Shown one piece after another: positions 8,159 to 17,735 of a DNA stretch of 64,000 bases. The translations under genes and the position numbers were made by a program. A model generated the notes under the pieces. The model worked only from the letters and a program-made list of their open reading frames with translations, was not told where the DNA came from and ran no database searches. The stretch covers positions 89,613 to 153,612 of the forward strand of contig NZ_WJOK01000014.1 of NCBI RefSeq assembly GCF_009649785.1. The letters run 5' to 3'. Source of the stretch: Agrobacterium tumefaciens (GTDB lineage Bacteria; Pseudomonadota; Alphaproteobacteria; Rhizobiales; Rhizobiaceae). Positions within the stretch are counted from its first letter, which is position 1; every line of letters begins with the position of its first letter.

Positions 8159-10078
8159 TTGACCGGAATGCCACAGACCCCATTGCTTGACCGGGTGAAT
8201 TTTCCATCCGATCTCAAGGAGATCGACGATCGCGACCTGCCGGAACTGGCAAGGGAGTTGCGCGACGAGATGATCGACGCGGTGTCGAGCACCGGCGGGC
8301 ATCTGGGTGCCGGTCTGGGCGTGGTGGAGCTGACGATTGCCATCCACAAGGTGTTCAACACGCCTGAAGACCGGCTGATCTTCGATGTCGGCCACCAATG
8401 TTATCCGCACAAGATCCTGACCGGCCGTCGCGAGCGCATCCGCACGCTGCGCCAGGAAGGCGGGCTTTCCGGTTTCACGCGTCGGGCCGAGAGCGAATAT
8501 GACGATTTCGGCGCCGGCCATTCCTCCACCTCCATTTCCGCCGGTCTCGGCATGGCGGTGGCGGCGGGGCTGGATCAGAGCGACCGCAAGGTTATCGCCG
8601 TCATCGGTGATGGCTCCATGTCTGCGGGCATGGCGTTTGAGGCGCTCAACAATGCCGGTGCGCTCGACGCGCGGCTGATCGTCATCCTCAACGACAACGA
8701 CATGTCAATTGCGCCGCCGACGGGCGCGATGAGCGCTTATCTCGCGCGGCTTGCCTCCGGCCGCACCTATATGGGCTTTCGCGATTTCGGCAAGAAACTC
8801 ACCGCCTATCTCGGCAAGACCATCGACCGCGCCATTACCCGCGCCGTGACCCATGCGCGCGGTTACGTGACCGGTGGCACGCTGTTCGAGGAGCTTGGCT
8901 TCTATCACATCGGCCCGATCGACGGTCATTCCTTCGATCACCTGCTGCCGGTGCTGCGCAATGTGCGCGACAACCAGAAAGGCCCTGTTCTCATCCATGT
9001 GGTGACGCAGAAGGGCAAGGGTTATGCGCCAGCAGAAGCGGCAGCGGACAAATATCACGGCGTCAACAAGTTCGATGTCATTACCGGCGCACAGGCGAAA
9101 GCCAAGCCGAATGCGCCGAGCTATACCAGCGTGTTTGCCGAAGCGCTTATCCAGGAAGCGACCCTCGACGACAAGATCATCGGCGTCACCGCCGCCATGC
9201 CTAATGGTACCGGGCTGGACAAGATGGCCGAGCTTTTCCCGGCCCGCACCTTCGATGTCGGCATTGCCGAGCAGCACGCCGTCACCTTCGCGGCGGGGCT
9301 TGCGGCGGATGGCTACAAGCCGTTCTGCGCGCTTTATTCCACCTTCCTGCAACGCGGTTACGACCAGCTGGTGCATGATGTGGCGATCCAGAGCTTGCCC
9401 GTGCGCTTCCCCATCGACCGCGCCGGTTTCGTCGGCGCAGACGGACCGACCCATGCCGGCTCTTTCGACACCACATTCCTTGCCACCCTGCCCGGCATGG
9501 TGGTTATGGCGGCGTCCGACGAGGCCGAGTTGAAACATATGGTTCGCACAGCCGCAGCCTATGATGAAGGCCCGATTTCCTTCCGTTATCCGCGCGGCGA
9601 AGGCGTGGGCGTCGAGATGCCCGCACGCGGCCAGATTCTTGAGATCGGCAAGGGCCGCATCATCAAGGAGGGTACCAAGGTCGCACTACTTTCCTTCGGC
9701 ACACGCCTTGCCGAATGCCTGGCGGCTGCCGAAGACCTCGATGCCGCCGGACTTTCGACCACGGTTGCCGATGCGCGCTTCGCCAAGCCGCTCGACCTCG
9801 ACCTCATCCGCCAGCTTGCCGCTCATCATGAGGTTCTGGTGACAATCGAGGAAGGCTCTGTCGGCGGTTTCGGTGCACATGTGCTGCATTTCATGGCAAG
9901 CGCAGGCTTGCTCGACCATGGCCCGAAGGTCCGGACCCTGACGCTGCCCGACCATTGGGTGGAGCAGGCCAAGCCCGAGACCATGTATGCCAATGCCGGC
10001 CTCGACCGCGCCGGCATCGTTTCCACCGTGTTCAATGCGCTCGGCCAGCGTCAGGCCGGCGTCGGTTTCGCCGGCTGA
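8159..10078 (+). CDS. dxs: 1-deoxy-D-xylulose-5-phosphate synthase
   Basis: Thiamine-diphosphate enzyme condensing pyruvate and glyceraldehyde 3-phosphate, the first step of the MEP isoprenoid pathway; also feeds thiamine and pyridoxal synthesis. The 639-residue protein has the N-terminal [14 protein letters not shown] segment, the ThDP motif [15 protein letters not shown], and the transketolase-type [11 protein letters not shown] and [18 protein letters not shown] segments. The TTG start is preceded by an AGG element at good spacing; an ATG three codons later is the alternative. It appears monocistronic. Confidence 0.96.
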   Translation: MTGMPQTPLLDRVNFPSDLKEIDDRDLPELARELRDEMIDAVSSTGGHLGAGLGVVELTIAIHKVFNTPEDRLIFDVGHQCYPHKILTGRRERIRTLRQEGGLSGFTRRAESEYDDFGAGHSSTSISAGLGMAVAAGLDQSDRKVIAVIGDGSMSAGMAFEALNNAGALDARLIVILNDNDMSIAPPTGAMSAYLARLASGRTYMGFRDFGKKLTAYLGKTIDRAITRAVTHARGYVTGGTLFEELGFYHIGPIDGHSFDHLLPVLRNVRDNQKGPVLIHVVTQKGKGYAPAEAAADKYHGVNKFDVITGAQAKAKPNAPSYTSVFAEALIQEATLDDKIIGVTAAMPNGTGLDKMAELFPARTFDVGIAEQHAVTFAAGLAADGYKPFCALYSTFLQRGYDQLVHDVAIQSLPVRFPIDRAGFVGADGPTHAGSFDTTFLATLPGMVVMAASDEAELKHMVRTAAAYDEGPISFRYPRGEGVGVEMPARGQILEIGKGRIIKEGTKVALLSFGTRLAECLAAAEDLDAAGLSTTVADARFAKPLDLDLIRQLAAHHEVLVTIEEGSVGGFGAHVLHFMASAGLLDHGPKVRTLTLPDHWVEQAKPETMYANAGLDRAGIVSTVFNALGQRQAGVGFAG

Positions 10079-10119
10079 CAGCATTACCGGGACTGAAGGC
10101 GGGACGACCCGCCTCTGCC

Positions 10120-10482
10120 TCAGGATGCGGCGCCATCGAGAAAACCGACGACATTTTCAATCTGCCCCTCGGCATTTAGGCTGACGACATCGGTTCCGCC
10201 GGCAACATCTTCTCCGTCAGGCGAAATGAGACGCCATGAAAAACGGGTGAAGTTGCCGTGGCCATCCGGGGTGCCTGTGAGCACAAAGCGATATCCCGGA
10301 AATTTCTGCCGCGCCGCCTCGATCATCGCGGCAATCCCCTGCTGCCCCTCACCCTGCATCAAAGGATCTGTATAGCACGCCATTTCAGCCCAGCCTTGGC
10401 TGACGAGGCGCTGGCGGCGTTCATCGCTCTCCTCGTTCCAGACAGCGAGGTAGGTTTCGGCGATTTTGAGATGTTGCGTCAT
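10120..10482 (-). CDS. SnoaL/NTF2-like small protein
   Basis: A 120-residue protein with an NTF2-like (SnoaL) cone fold pattern: an N-terminal helix (IAETYLAVWNE), then a YTDPLMQGEGQQGI turn and beta strands ending FTRFSWRLISPDG. Such proteins are polyketide-cyclase-like or stress-associated; function unknown. The ATG at 10482 follows AAGGAGCG on the minus strand, which rules out longer starts. It is divergent from an XRE regulator, with a perfect palindrome between them. Confidence 0.75.
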   Translation of the reverse strand: MTQHLKIAETYLAVWNEESDERRQRLVSQGWAEMACYTDPLMQGEGQQGIAAMIEAARQKFPGYRFVLTGTPDGHGNFTRFSWRLISPDGEDVAGGTDVVSLNAEGQIENVVGFLDGAAS

Positions 10483-10538
10483 GATTGCGCTCCTTTTGGT
10501 TGACGGCCTGAGCATGCCGGCGGCTGTGACGCAGAACA

Positions 10539-10555
10539 ATTACCTGCGAGGTAAT
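10539..10555. promoter_or_regulatory. Perfect palindromic operator candidate
   Basis: ATTACCT-GCG-AGGTAAT, 7-bp perfect arms with a 3-base centre, lies midway between the divergent NTF2-like and XRE regulator genes. Its symmetry and position suit a dimeric regulator, most simply the adjacent XRE protein controlling itself and the divergent gene. Confidence 0.65.
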
Positions 10556-10589
10556 CGCATTGCCGATATCTTCTGCTAGGCTGCGGGGC

Positions 10590-11384
10590 ATGACACATCA
10601 TCAAGAACATGTCGGCCAGGTGCTTAAGGAATGGCGGGCGCGCCGCAGATTGAGCCAGCTCGATCTGGCGTCCGATGCCGAGATATCGGCGCGCCATCTG
10701 AGTTTTGTGGAAAGCGGGCGATCTTCGCCCAGCCGTGAAATGCTGGCGAGGCTGGCAGAGCAGCTTTCCATGCCAGCCCGCGCCGCCAACCGGCTGATGC
10801 TGGCGGCAGGCTATGCGCCGATCCATTCCGAACGATCACTGGATGCGCCTGATATGACGGCCGTTCGTAAGGCCGTCGAAACCGTGGTGCAGGGCCACAT
10901 GCCCTTCCCGGCACTTGCCGTCGACCGCCACTGGAATCTGGTTCTTGCCAATGATGCGATCAAATCGCTTCTCGCCGGCATATCCGAAGACCTGCTTCAC
11001 CCGCCCCTCAATGTATTGCGGCTGAGCCTGCATCCTGATGGCTTGAGTTCACGCATCGTCAATCTTGCCGAATGGCGGCATCACCTGCTGGATCGCCTAC
11101 GCCGCCAAGTCGAAGATACCGGAGACGAGACGCTTTCCCGGCTGCATGCGGAACTTTCCGCCTATCCCGCGCCTGCAGCTCCACGGCATTCCGCCGGGGC
11201 CGATCCGCTGGCGATACCGCTCGAACTACGCGATCCGTTGTCCGGAGGCGTGCTGCGCTTCATTTCGACCACCACGGTTTTCGGAACCGCCACGGATGTG
11301 ACGTTGTCCGAGCTGGTGCTGGAATGTTTCTACCCGGCCGACGCCGAGACCCGCGCCGCCCTGATGAACGGTACAAAGGAGTAA
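10590..11384 (+). CDS. XRE family regulator with MmyB-like ligand domain
   Basis: A 264-residue regulator. Residues ~8-65 form an XRE helix-turn-helix (LSQLDLASDAEISARHLSFVE). The C-terminal part matches the MmyB-like, PAS-like transcription-regulator ligand-binding domain (FPALAVDRHWNLVLAND; later DPLSGGVLRFISTTTVFGT). The ATG is used because an upstream in-frame TTG lies next to the palindrome. Six bases separate it from the monooxygenase gene, so the two form an operon. Ligand unknown; autoregulation via the upstream palindrome is inferred. Confidence 0.87.
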   Translation: MTHHQEHVGQVLKEWRARRRLSQLDLASDAEISARHLSFVESGRSSPSREMLARLAEQLSMPARAANRLMLAAGYAPIHSERSLDAPDMTAVRKAVETVVQGHMPFPALAVDRHWNLVLANDAIKSLLAGISEDLLHPPLNVLRLSLHPDGLSSRIVNLAEWRHHLLDRLRRQVEDTGDETLSRLHAELSAYPAPAAPRHSAGADPLAIPLELRDPLSGGVLRFISTTTVFGTATDVTLSELVLECFYPADAETRAALMNGTKE

Positions 11385-11390
11385 CTATCC

Positions 11391-11699
11391 ATGCACACCA
11401 CCTATCTCATCGGCTTCAAGGTCCGTGCCGATCAGCGCGAACGTTTTCTAGGATTGCTGAATGATCTGCTCGACGCCATGCGACACGAGAACACCTTTGT
11501 GAACGCAACCCTGCATCGGGACGGCGAAAACGAAAACCACTTCCTGCTGCATGAGACCTGGAGCGACCATCAGGATGTCCTAGACGTTCAGGTTCATCGT
11601 CCCTATCGGCAGGCTTGGCACGATGCCTTGCCCGAGCTTCTGGATGCCCCGCGCGATATCTCCGTATGGCACCCCATGCGGGCTGATCATGCCGCGTGA
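11391..11699 (+). CDS. Antibiotic biosynthesis monooxygenase (ABM) domain protein
   Basis: A 102-residue ferredoxin-like-fold protein of the ABM/quinol monooxygenase (YgiN-like) group. The pattern is typical: an N-terminal strand (TYLIGFKVRADQRERFLGLL), then FVNATLHRDGENENHFLLHETW and a helix after the DVLDVQVHRPYRQAW segment. Such enzymes oxidise quinols or small aromatic or carbonyl compounds without cofactors. It is co-transcribed with the XRE regulator, which suggests the module senses and removes a reactive small molecule. Confidence 0.75.
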   Translation: MHTTYLIGFKVRADQRERFLGLLNDLLDAMRHENTFVNATLHRDGENENHFLLHETWSDHQDVLDVQVHRPYRQAWHDALPELLDAPRDISVWHPMRADHAA

Positions 11700-11753
11700 G
11701 ACTATCATCGTCCCACCAACGCATAGTGCATCAGTGTCGCTGCGAAATGGATA

Positions 11754-12137
11754 TTAGATGAGCGAATGCCCTGCATTTTTCAGCAGAACGAAAGCTTTTT
11801 CCAGATCGTTCGATTTCACAAGCAGGTGGTCGCCATCGAAAGTCGAAACCACGAATATACCGATCTCATTGGTCGAGAGCGGCTCGATAACGGACAAGAC
11901 GATGCCCGTTTCATCGAAGGCAAATGGCCCCTGTAGCTTTAGACAGGACCAACCCGTATCAGATCTGACATGCCCAGGTATACGATCTTCCCGGCAGACG
12001 ATGGAAAGCTCATCATCGGTCCGGGTGATACTGACGAAGCCACCGCCATCGGCCCAGGCCGGAATGGCTTCAGATGCCTCAAGTCGGGCCACCCCATATG
12101 CACCATCCAGAACTTTCAACTTGATCCTAGGTGCCAT
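11754..12137 (-). CDS. ACT domain-containing protein
   Basis: A 127-residue protein of the ACT_7/CASTOR-like group. The C-terminal half carries the ACT-like pattern GPFAFDETGIVLSVIEPLS then IGIFVVSTFDGDHLLVKSND. These domains bind amino acids, and stand-alone members are of unknown function. It lies downstream of the chemoreceptor on the same strand but a strong terminator separates them, so it needs its own promoter. Confidence 0.75.
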   Translation of the reverse strand: MAPRIKLKVLDGAYGVARLEASEAIPAWADGGGFVSITRTDDELSIVCREDRIPGHVRSDTGWSCLKLQGPFAFDETGIVLSVIEPLSTNEIGIFVVSTFDGDHLLVKSNDLEKAFVLLKNAGHSLI

Positions 12138-12208
12138 CTCGAAATCACCTTTGTTGGGAAACTGCGACAGAAAGCGTGGTTGAGTGCTCGCGCCGTAAAT
12201 CTAGCAAC

Positions 12209-12231
12209 AAAAAGGGGGCTTCACAGCCCCC
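12209..12231 (-). terminator. Rho-independent terminator of the chemoreceptor gene
   Basis: On the minus strand GGGGGCT-GTGA-AGCCCCC is followed by a run of five T. It sits about 30 bases past the chemoreceptor stop codon. Confidence 0.85.
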
Positions 12232-12263
12232 TGATTCACGCTTGATGATCGTGACCGTCAGGC

Positions 12264-14285
12264 TCAGAACTCCGTCCAGTCCTGATCCTTGGCAGCCGGC
12301 GCTTCCGCTTTGCCGCCAAAGGCGCGGGCGAGGCTTTGGCCAAGGGCGCGGGCGGGTGAAGCGACCGGCCTTGCGGTTGTGGAGGCAGGCTTCACTGCGG
12401 CTTTTCTGACTGGTGCGGCGGGTGCGGACTGGTAGACAGGCTTCACCGAGGACTGGCGAGGAGCAGAATATCCGCCGGCGCCGGCAACGGCACCGCGAAC
12501 GCCGCCCACCTTGAACTGGCCGAGCAGGCTATTGAGCGCTTCCGCTTCACGGGCGAGCGAATGGCTGGCGGCGGTCTGCTGCTCAACCATTGCGGCATTC
12601 TGCTGCGTGCCCTGATCCATGGTGTTCACGGCCGTGTTGATTTCCTGCAGACCAGTCGCCTGTTCGCGGGCAGCGACGACGATGGCGCTGACATGGGCGT
12701 TGATCTCCTCGACTTCTGCCACGATGAGTTCGAGCGCCTTGCCAGTCTCGTCGACGAGGTTGACGCCGTTTTCCACCTGCTGGCTGGAAGCGCCGATCAG
12801 CGTCTTGATTTCCTTTGCGGCATTGGCGGAACGCTGGGCGAGTTCACGCACTTCCTGCGCGACGACGGCAAAGCCCTTGCCCGCATCACCCGCACGGGCG
12901 GCTTCGACGCCTGCGTTCAGCGCAAGCAGGTTGGTCTGGAAAGCGATATCGTCGATGACGCCGATGATATTGCCGATTTCGCCTGATGATTTTTCGATCT
13001 CGCGCATGGCGGCAACCGCCTTGCGGACCACGATGCCGGATTTTTCCGCTCCGCTGCGGGCGCGCTGAACCAGATTGCCAGCGTCCTCAGCACCCCTTGC
13101 GCTGTCACGCACCGTGGTGGTGACTTCTTCCAGTGCTGCGGCGGTTTCCTCGATGGAAGCGGCCTGCTGTTCGGTGCGGCGCGACAGGTCGTCGGCAGCA
13201 GAGAGCATTTCCGAAGCCCCGGCATTGATTGCAGCGGCATTCTCGCCAACTGCGCGCATGGCCTGCTGCAGCTTTTCGACAGCGCTGTTGAAGTCGATAC
13301 GGATGGGGTCGATGTAGGAGGCGAACGGCGTTTCGATACGGTAGGCGAGATCGCCTTCCGCCAGAGCCGCAAGACCCTTGCCAAGCTCGTCACGCGCAAG
13401 GGCGTTGGCGGCTTCGTCCTGGGCCTTCTCTTCTTCGTTGCGGCGGCGCTCGGTCTCGGTTGCGGAGCGCATGCGCTCGGTTTCGCCGGCAAGGCGGGAT
13501 TTTTCCAACCCGGCTTCCTTGAAGACGAGAACGGCTTTCGCCATTTTGCCGACTTCATCCTTGCGGTCGAGAGCCGGAACTTCCGTGGTCATATCGCCGT
13601 CGGCAAGCCTGCTCATAGCCGCCGTCATACCGACGATCGGCGTGACGATGGAGCGCGACAGGGCCCAGATGAGGGCCACGGCCAGAAGACCGGCAACCGC
13701 GCCGCCACCCAGAAGTGCGAGCTTGAGGTTGAGTGCGGCAGCGTCCTGCTGTGCGGCGTAGCTTGCCGACAAGCCGTTCAGCTGGTCCTTGATCTTGGCG
13801 GCGGAGGCGCGGAAACCGTCGAGCTGACCCTTGGCCTGATTGCGACCGATCTCGATGATTTCGGAAATCGGTGCTTCGGTCGTCTTGCGGGCGGCAAGCT
13901 GCGGTTCCGCCAGTTCCTTGAAGAACACGGTGGCGGATGCCTGCATGTCATCGATGGATTTCAGAATGTCCGGCTGGCCGGCGGCAAGCGCACGGGCTTC
14001 ACCAAGCTTCTTCAGCATCAGATCGCGCTGGGCGAAAACATCGTTGTAGGTGCTGTCGCTGCGAAACAGCAGAAAGCCGCGCTGGTTGACGGCCTGTTCC
14101 AGCATTGCGGCCGTCGCACCGTCAACCGCATGCAGGATGTTGTTGGCCTTGTTGTTCTGGACCGTGACGTGCTCGCTCCCCAGCGTCTGCCAGAAGACCA
14201 CCGCCGAGGCGAGCAGGCAAACGCCCATCAAGACGCAGAAGGTGACAATGAGCTTAATGTTGATGGGGAAATTTTTTAGCGACAT
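12264..14285 (-). CDS. Methyl-accepting chemotaxis protein
   Basis: A 673-residue chemoreceptor. TM1 is at ~10-32, followed by a periplasmic helical bundle with a CHASE3-like NQRGFLLF segment, and TM2 at ~190-212. A HAMP domain follows TM2 and a second HAMP-like segment occurs near 300-350 (LAALAEGDLAYRIETPF). The cytoplasmic signalling hairpin tip is the conserved IIGVIDDIAFQTNLLALNA. The protein ends in DWTEF, an xWxxF pentapeptide of the kind that docks CheR/CheB. The ATG at 14285 begins MSLKNFPINIK; a longer upstream start would add a basic leader. Ligand unknown. Confidence 0.93.
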   Translation of the reverse strand: MSLKNFPINIKLIVTFCVLMGVCLLASAVVFWQTLGSEHVTVQNNKANNILHAVDGATAAMLEQAVNQRGFLLFRSDSTYNDVFAQRDLMLKKLGEARALAAGQPDILKSIDDMQASATVFFKELAEPQLAARKTTEAPISEIIEIGRNQAKGQLDGFRASAAKIKDQLNGLSASYAAQQDAAALNLKLALLGGGAVAGLLAVALIWALSRSIVTPIVGMTAAMSRLADGDMTTEVPALDRKDEVGKMAKAVLVFKEAGLEKSRLAGETERMRSATETERRRNEEEKAQDEAANALARDELGKGLAALAEGDLAYRIETPFASYIDPIRIDFNSAVEKLQQAMRAVGENAAAINAGASEMLSAADDLSRRTEQQAASIEETAAALEEVTTTVRDSARGAEDAGNLVQRARSGAEKSGIVVRKAVAAMREIEKSSGEIGNIIGVIDDIAFQTNLLALNAGVEAARAGDAGKGFAVVAQEVRELAQRSANAAKEIKTLIGASSQQVENGVNLVDETGKALELIVAEVEEINAHVSAIVVAAREQATGLQEINTAVNTMDQGTQQNAAMVEQQTAASHSLAREAEALNSLLGQFKVGGVRGAVAGAGGYSAPRQSSVKPVYQSAPAAPVRKAAVKPASTTARPVASPARALGQSLARAFGGKAEAPAAKDQDWTEF

Positions 14286-14561
14286 CGCAAACTCTCTCGG
14301 CGACCTGATGCCACGGAGCAAGCGTCTGCGCTGCAACGGTCGCAATTTTGGAAATGGGAGGAGATGCCGTCATGGCAGGTTCCGACTGGCCGCACGGGCC
14401 TTGCAGACAAAGTGCAATACAAGCCTTTATATTGGATTAATCGCATATGCTGTTAAAGACCACGAAACGACCCTGCGCTGCGGCAAATGGTGCCGTTGCG
14501 AAGCCTTGCGCGCGATAAATCGCTTGCATCTGCGGGGTTTGGCGGTCATTGACACGGGACC

Positions 14562-15314
14562 ATGTCCAAAACACCTGAAAATGAACGGCTTGACCAGCTT
14601 CTTGTTTCGCTCGGCCACTTTGCCAGCCGCTCGCGTGCGCGCGATGCGATTGCGCGCGGCACCGTGAGCGTCAACGGGAAAACGGCCACAAAGCCCAGCC
14701 AAACCGTTGCCGGAAACGTCAAGATCGCCATTACCGATCCGGCGCAGGCCTATGTTTCCCGCGCCGCCCTCAAGCTCACCGCCGCGCTCGAACACTTCGG
14801 GCTCGATCCGAAGGGCCATGAATGCCTCGACGTCGGCGCCTCCACCGGCGGCTTCACCGAGGTATTGCTTCATCGCGGCGCAAAACACGTCACCTCCATC
14901 GATGTCGGCCACGGGCAAATGCATCCACGGATCGAGAACGATCCGCGCGTGACCAATCTGGAAGGGCTGAATGCGCGCTTCCTGACAACCGACGACATTG
15001 ATGACCGGTCCGTGGACTTCATCGTCTCCGACGTGTCTTTCATCTCCATAAAGCTCGCCCTTGCCCCGGCACTCGCGCTTGCCGCCTCCGGCGCGCAAGC
15101 GGTTCTGCTGGTCAAGCCGCAATTCGAGGCAGGCCGTGATGCCATCAGCAAGGCCGGGCTGTTGAAAGAGCCGGAAACGGCGCCTGCCGTTGCTGCCGAA
15201 CTGGAACGCTGGCTCGTTGAAGACATGGGCTGGAAGAGCCTCGGCCTCATCCCCTCGCCGATTTCCGGCGGCGATGGCAATATCGAATTTCTTCTCGGAG
15301 GCGAAAAGCCATGA
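14562..15314 (+). CDS. tlyA: TlyA family rRNA 2'-O-methyltransferase (hemolysin A family)
   Basis: A 250-residue protein with an N-terminal S4 RNA-binding domain (RLDQLLVSLGHFASRSRARD; residues ~7-70) and a FtsJ-like Rossmann methyltransferase domain (CLDVGASTGGFTEVLL). Characterised TlyA proteins methylate cytidines of 16S and 23S rRNA; the hemolysin label is historical. The stop overlaps the next gene's ATG by 4 bases, so the two RNA methyltransferases are coupled. Confidence 0.9.
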   Translation: MSKTPENERLDQLLVSLGHFASRSRARDAIARGTVSVNGKTATKPSQTVAGNVKIAITDPAQAYVSRAALKLTAALEHFGLDPKGHECLDVGASTGGFTEVLLHRGAKHVTSIDVGHGQMHPRIENDPRVTNLEGLNARFLTTDDIDDRSVDFIVSDVSFISIKLALAPALALAASGAQAVLLVKPQFEAGRDAISKAGLLKEPETAPAVAAELERWLVEDMGWKSLGLIPSPISGGDGNIEFLLGGEKP

Positions 15315-16561
15315 GCACGCAGACCGTCAGCATCAAGAGCCTTGGCGCCCAGGGCGACGGCATTGCGCACTGTCCCGACGGCCCGGTCTATGTGCCCTTC
15401 GCCCTGCCCGGCGAAACGGTGGCGATCGCCAAGGTCAAGGATACCGGCACCATCATCTCGATTGCGGAAGCCTCCGCGGATCGCCGCGAACCCGTGTGCC
15501 GCCACTTCGGCCCCGAGGGCGTTAACGGCACCTGCGGCGGCTGTTCGCTGCAGCACTTTGCCGACCAGCCCTACCACGCCTTCAAGCGGGAGCTGGTGGT
15601 TTCGGCGCTGAGATCGAAAGGCCTGACGCCGCCAGTAGACGATCTCGTCATCTGTCGCCCCGGCGAGCGCCGCCGCGCGGTGTTTGCCGCCCGCAAGACG
15701 GAAAAGGGCCTGCTGCTCGGCTTCAACCAGGCAAACAGCCATCACATCGTCGCCATCGAGGAATGTCCCGTCACCTCGCCTGGTATCGTCGCGCGGCTGG
15801 ACGCCGTGCGCGCAATCGGCCTTTCCCTTGCGTCGAATGCCGAACCGTTCCGCATGACCGTTCTTGAAACGCTTTCGGGCCTCGACATTTCCGTCGAAGG
15901 CATCAAATCCGTCGGCGACAAACAGCGGCGTACATTGACGGAAACGGTGCTGGCCATGCGTGGCATCGCCCGTGTCGCGCTATCAGGCGAAATCCTGATC
16001 GAACCGCAAAAGCCGATCATCGAATTCGGCGGCATTCCGGTTTCCCCACCGGCCGGCGGTTTCACGCAGGCAACCAAACAGGCCGAAGACGCCATGGCGG
16101 AACTGGTGCTTGCCCATGTTGGCAAATCCAAACGCATCGCCGATCTCTTCTGCGGTTCCGGCACGTTTGCGCTGCGGCTTGCGCGCGTCGGCCGCGTGCA
16201 TGCGGTTGAGGCAGAGGACAAGCCGCTGAAAGCGCTCGATTTCGCCGCGCGCAACACGCAGGGCCTGAAACCCGTCAGCATCGAAAAGCGTGATCTTTTC
16301 CGCCGGCCGTTGATGACGAGCGAAATGAAGAATTACGATGCCGTGGTGTTCGATCCGCCGCGCGCCGGTGCGGAAGTCCAGTGCAAGGAACTTGCGCGCA
16401 GCGCGGTGAAGAAAATCGTCGCCGTCAGCTGCAATCCGCTGACGCTTGCGCGCGACCTCGCCATTCTGGTGGAGGGCGGCTATCGCGTCACGCGCGTCAC
16501 GCCGGTCGACCAGTTCTTGTGGTCGCCGCATGTGGAAGCGGTGGCGACGCTGGAGAAATAA
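15311..16561 (+). CDS. TrmA/RumA family RNA 5-methyluridine methyltransferase
   Basis: A 416-residue SAM-dependent RNA methyltransferase. It has an N-terminal TRAM-like region, an Fe-S cluster cysteine set (CRHFGPEGVNGTCGGC, ~residues 62-77), the SAM motif IADLFCGSGTFALRLAR (~276), and the catalytic-cysteine motif AVSCNPLTLARD (~374). The DPPRAG motif is present. The likely target is a uridine in 23S rRNA (RlmD/RlmC type), but position cannot be read from sequence. Translationally coupled to tlyA. Confidence 0.9.
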   Translation: MSTQTVSIKSLGAQGDGIAHCPDGPVYVPFALPGETVAIAKVKDTGTIISIAEASADRREPVCRHFGPEGVNGTCGGCSLQHFADQPYHAFKRELVVSALRSKGLTPPVDDLVICRPGERRRAVFAARKTEKGLLLGFNQANSHHIVAIEECPVTSPGIVARLDAVRAIGLSLASNAEPFRMTVLETLSGLDISVEGIKSVGDKQRRTLTETVLAMRGIARVALSGEILIEPQKPIIEFGGIPVSPPAGGFTQATKQAEDAMAELVLAHVGKSKRIADLFCGSGTFALRLARVGRVHAVEAEDKPLKALDFAARNTQGLKPVSIEKRDLFRRPLMTSEMKNYDAVVFDPPRAGAEVQCKELARSAVKKIVAVSCNPLTLARDLAILVEGGYRVTRVTPVDQFLWSPHVEAVATLEK

Positions 16562-16876
16562 TCACCAGGCGGTGTCGACCGTGCCGTTGCCGACCACGCC
16601 CGAGCAACGGCAGGCGCCGCCAACGCGGCCCTGCTCGATGGGGCAGACATAGGGCCGACGACGATTGGCGCTGTCCGGTGGAGTGATGACGCAAACGAAA
16701 CGCGCGCGGCGCTGGCGATCGCGGGAATTGCCGGAGTAATAATTCGGGCTGTCCTCTTGCGTGGACTGCGCCAGAATGACGTTATTGCTCGAACCCGGCA
16801 AAGGCACGGTCGCCGCCGCCTCTGCGACAGTCGCAGCGGAGAGGAGGACGGTCAGGGCGAAAACAAAGTGACGCAT
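16562..16876 (-). CDS. Small secreted cysteine-containing protein of unknown function
   Basis: A 104-residue protein with a clear signal peptide (MRHFVFALTVLLSAATVAEAA, cleavage expected near AEA-A). The mature part is short, with an Arg-rich NSRDRQRRARFVC patch, then CVITPPDSANRRRPYVCPI and a C-terminal GGACRCSGVVGNG. Four to five cysteines suggest disulfides in the periplasm. It ends exactly where the facing methyltransferase gene ends, with no gap. Function not recognised. Confidence 0.7.
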   Translation of the reverse strand: MRHFVFALTVLLSAATVAEAAATVPLPGSSNNVILAQSTQEDSPNYYSGNSRDRQRRARFVCVITPPDSANRRRPYVCPIEQGRVGGACRCSGVVGNGTVDTAW

Positions 16877-16966
16877 GGCGGGTGGCCTTCGAAGGATGAC
16901 GTTGCGTTATCTAACCCAAGCCATATTACCCGGTTCCTTAACCGCAAGGAATTCCTGCCGGAACGC

Positions 16967-17725
16967 TTAACGCCGCATGAATGCCTCGAAAGCGGCCCGC
17001 GCCTCGGCACTCTGCAATTGCGCGGTGAAATGGCGGGCTTCCTCATCGATGCGGGCCAGCACATCTGCCGGATTGCCGCGCACGAGATCGCGGGCAATCT
17101 TCAACGCCTGCTGCGGCTTGGCGGCAAGCCGCGTGGCAAGCGCCAGCGTTTCGCTTTCGACATGTTCCGGCGCCACGACTTTCCAGATCATTCCGGCCTG
17201 CAAGGCCTGTTCGGCGGTAAAACCTTCGCCCATGGCCAGCAGGGCAAAGGCGCGCTGATGGCCGATGAGCTTTGGCGCAAGCAGGCTGGACGCGGCTTCC
17301 GGCACCAGCGCCAGATCCACAAACGGCGTCTTGAACAGGCTGCGGTTGGAGGCAACGGTCAGATCGCAATGCAGGTTCAGCGTCGTGCCGATGCCGATGG
17401 CCAACCCATCGACGCCCGAAACCAGCGGCTTTTCGAAGGTTGCCAGCGCCTTCAGAAGATCGAGCACCGCGAGCTTGCCCTTTGCGCCAGACATGGCGAA
17501 GGCAAGAAAATCGGCCATATCATTGCCGGCGGAAAAGCAACCTTCCGTACCCAGAAACGCGACGACACGGATATCCGGGTCTGCATTGGCGGCCTTCAGA
17601 GCCTCTGCCATGCGCATATACATTGCATCGGTGATGGCATTTTTCTTTTCCGGCCGGTTGAAGCGAATGGTCAGAACCTCAGGCGCATGACTGACCCGCT
17701 CGACTAAAATATGGTCGTCCGACAT
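16967..17725 (-). CDS. Enoyl-CoA hydratase/isomerase family protein
   Basis: A 252-residue crotonase-fold protein. The oxyanion-hole segments GTEGCFSAGNDMADF (~64) and SGVDGLAIGIGTT (~100) and the LVPEAASS segment with the acidic catalytic position (~140) are present. It hydrates or isomerises enoyl-CoA in the cytoplasm. The ATG at 17725 follows AAGGAG, which overlaps the stop of the acyl-CoA dehydrogenase gene, so the pair is an operon. Substrate range is unknown. Confidence 0.9.
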   Translation of the reverse strand: MSDDHILVERVSHAPEVLTIRFNRPEKKNAITDAMYMRMAEALKAANADPDIRVVAFLGTEGCFSAGNDMADFLAFAMSGAKGKLAVLDLLKALATFEKPLVSGVDGLAIGIGTTLNLHCDLTVASNRSLFKTPFVDLALVPEAASSLLAPKLIGHQRAFALLAMGEGFTAEQALQAGMIWKVVAPEHVESETLALATRLAAKPQQALKIARDLVRGNPADVLARIDEEARHFTAQLQSAEARAAFEAFMRR

Positions 17726-17735
17726 GGTTTTCTCC

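Noticed and set aside
12264..14285. Chemoreceptor start further upstream (14345)
   Set aside because: The extra residues are a basic non-conserved leader, while 14285 begins the typical MSLKNFPINIK membrane start with a GAGAGA element.
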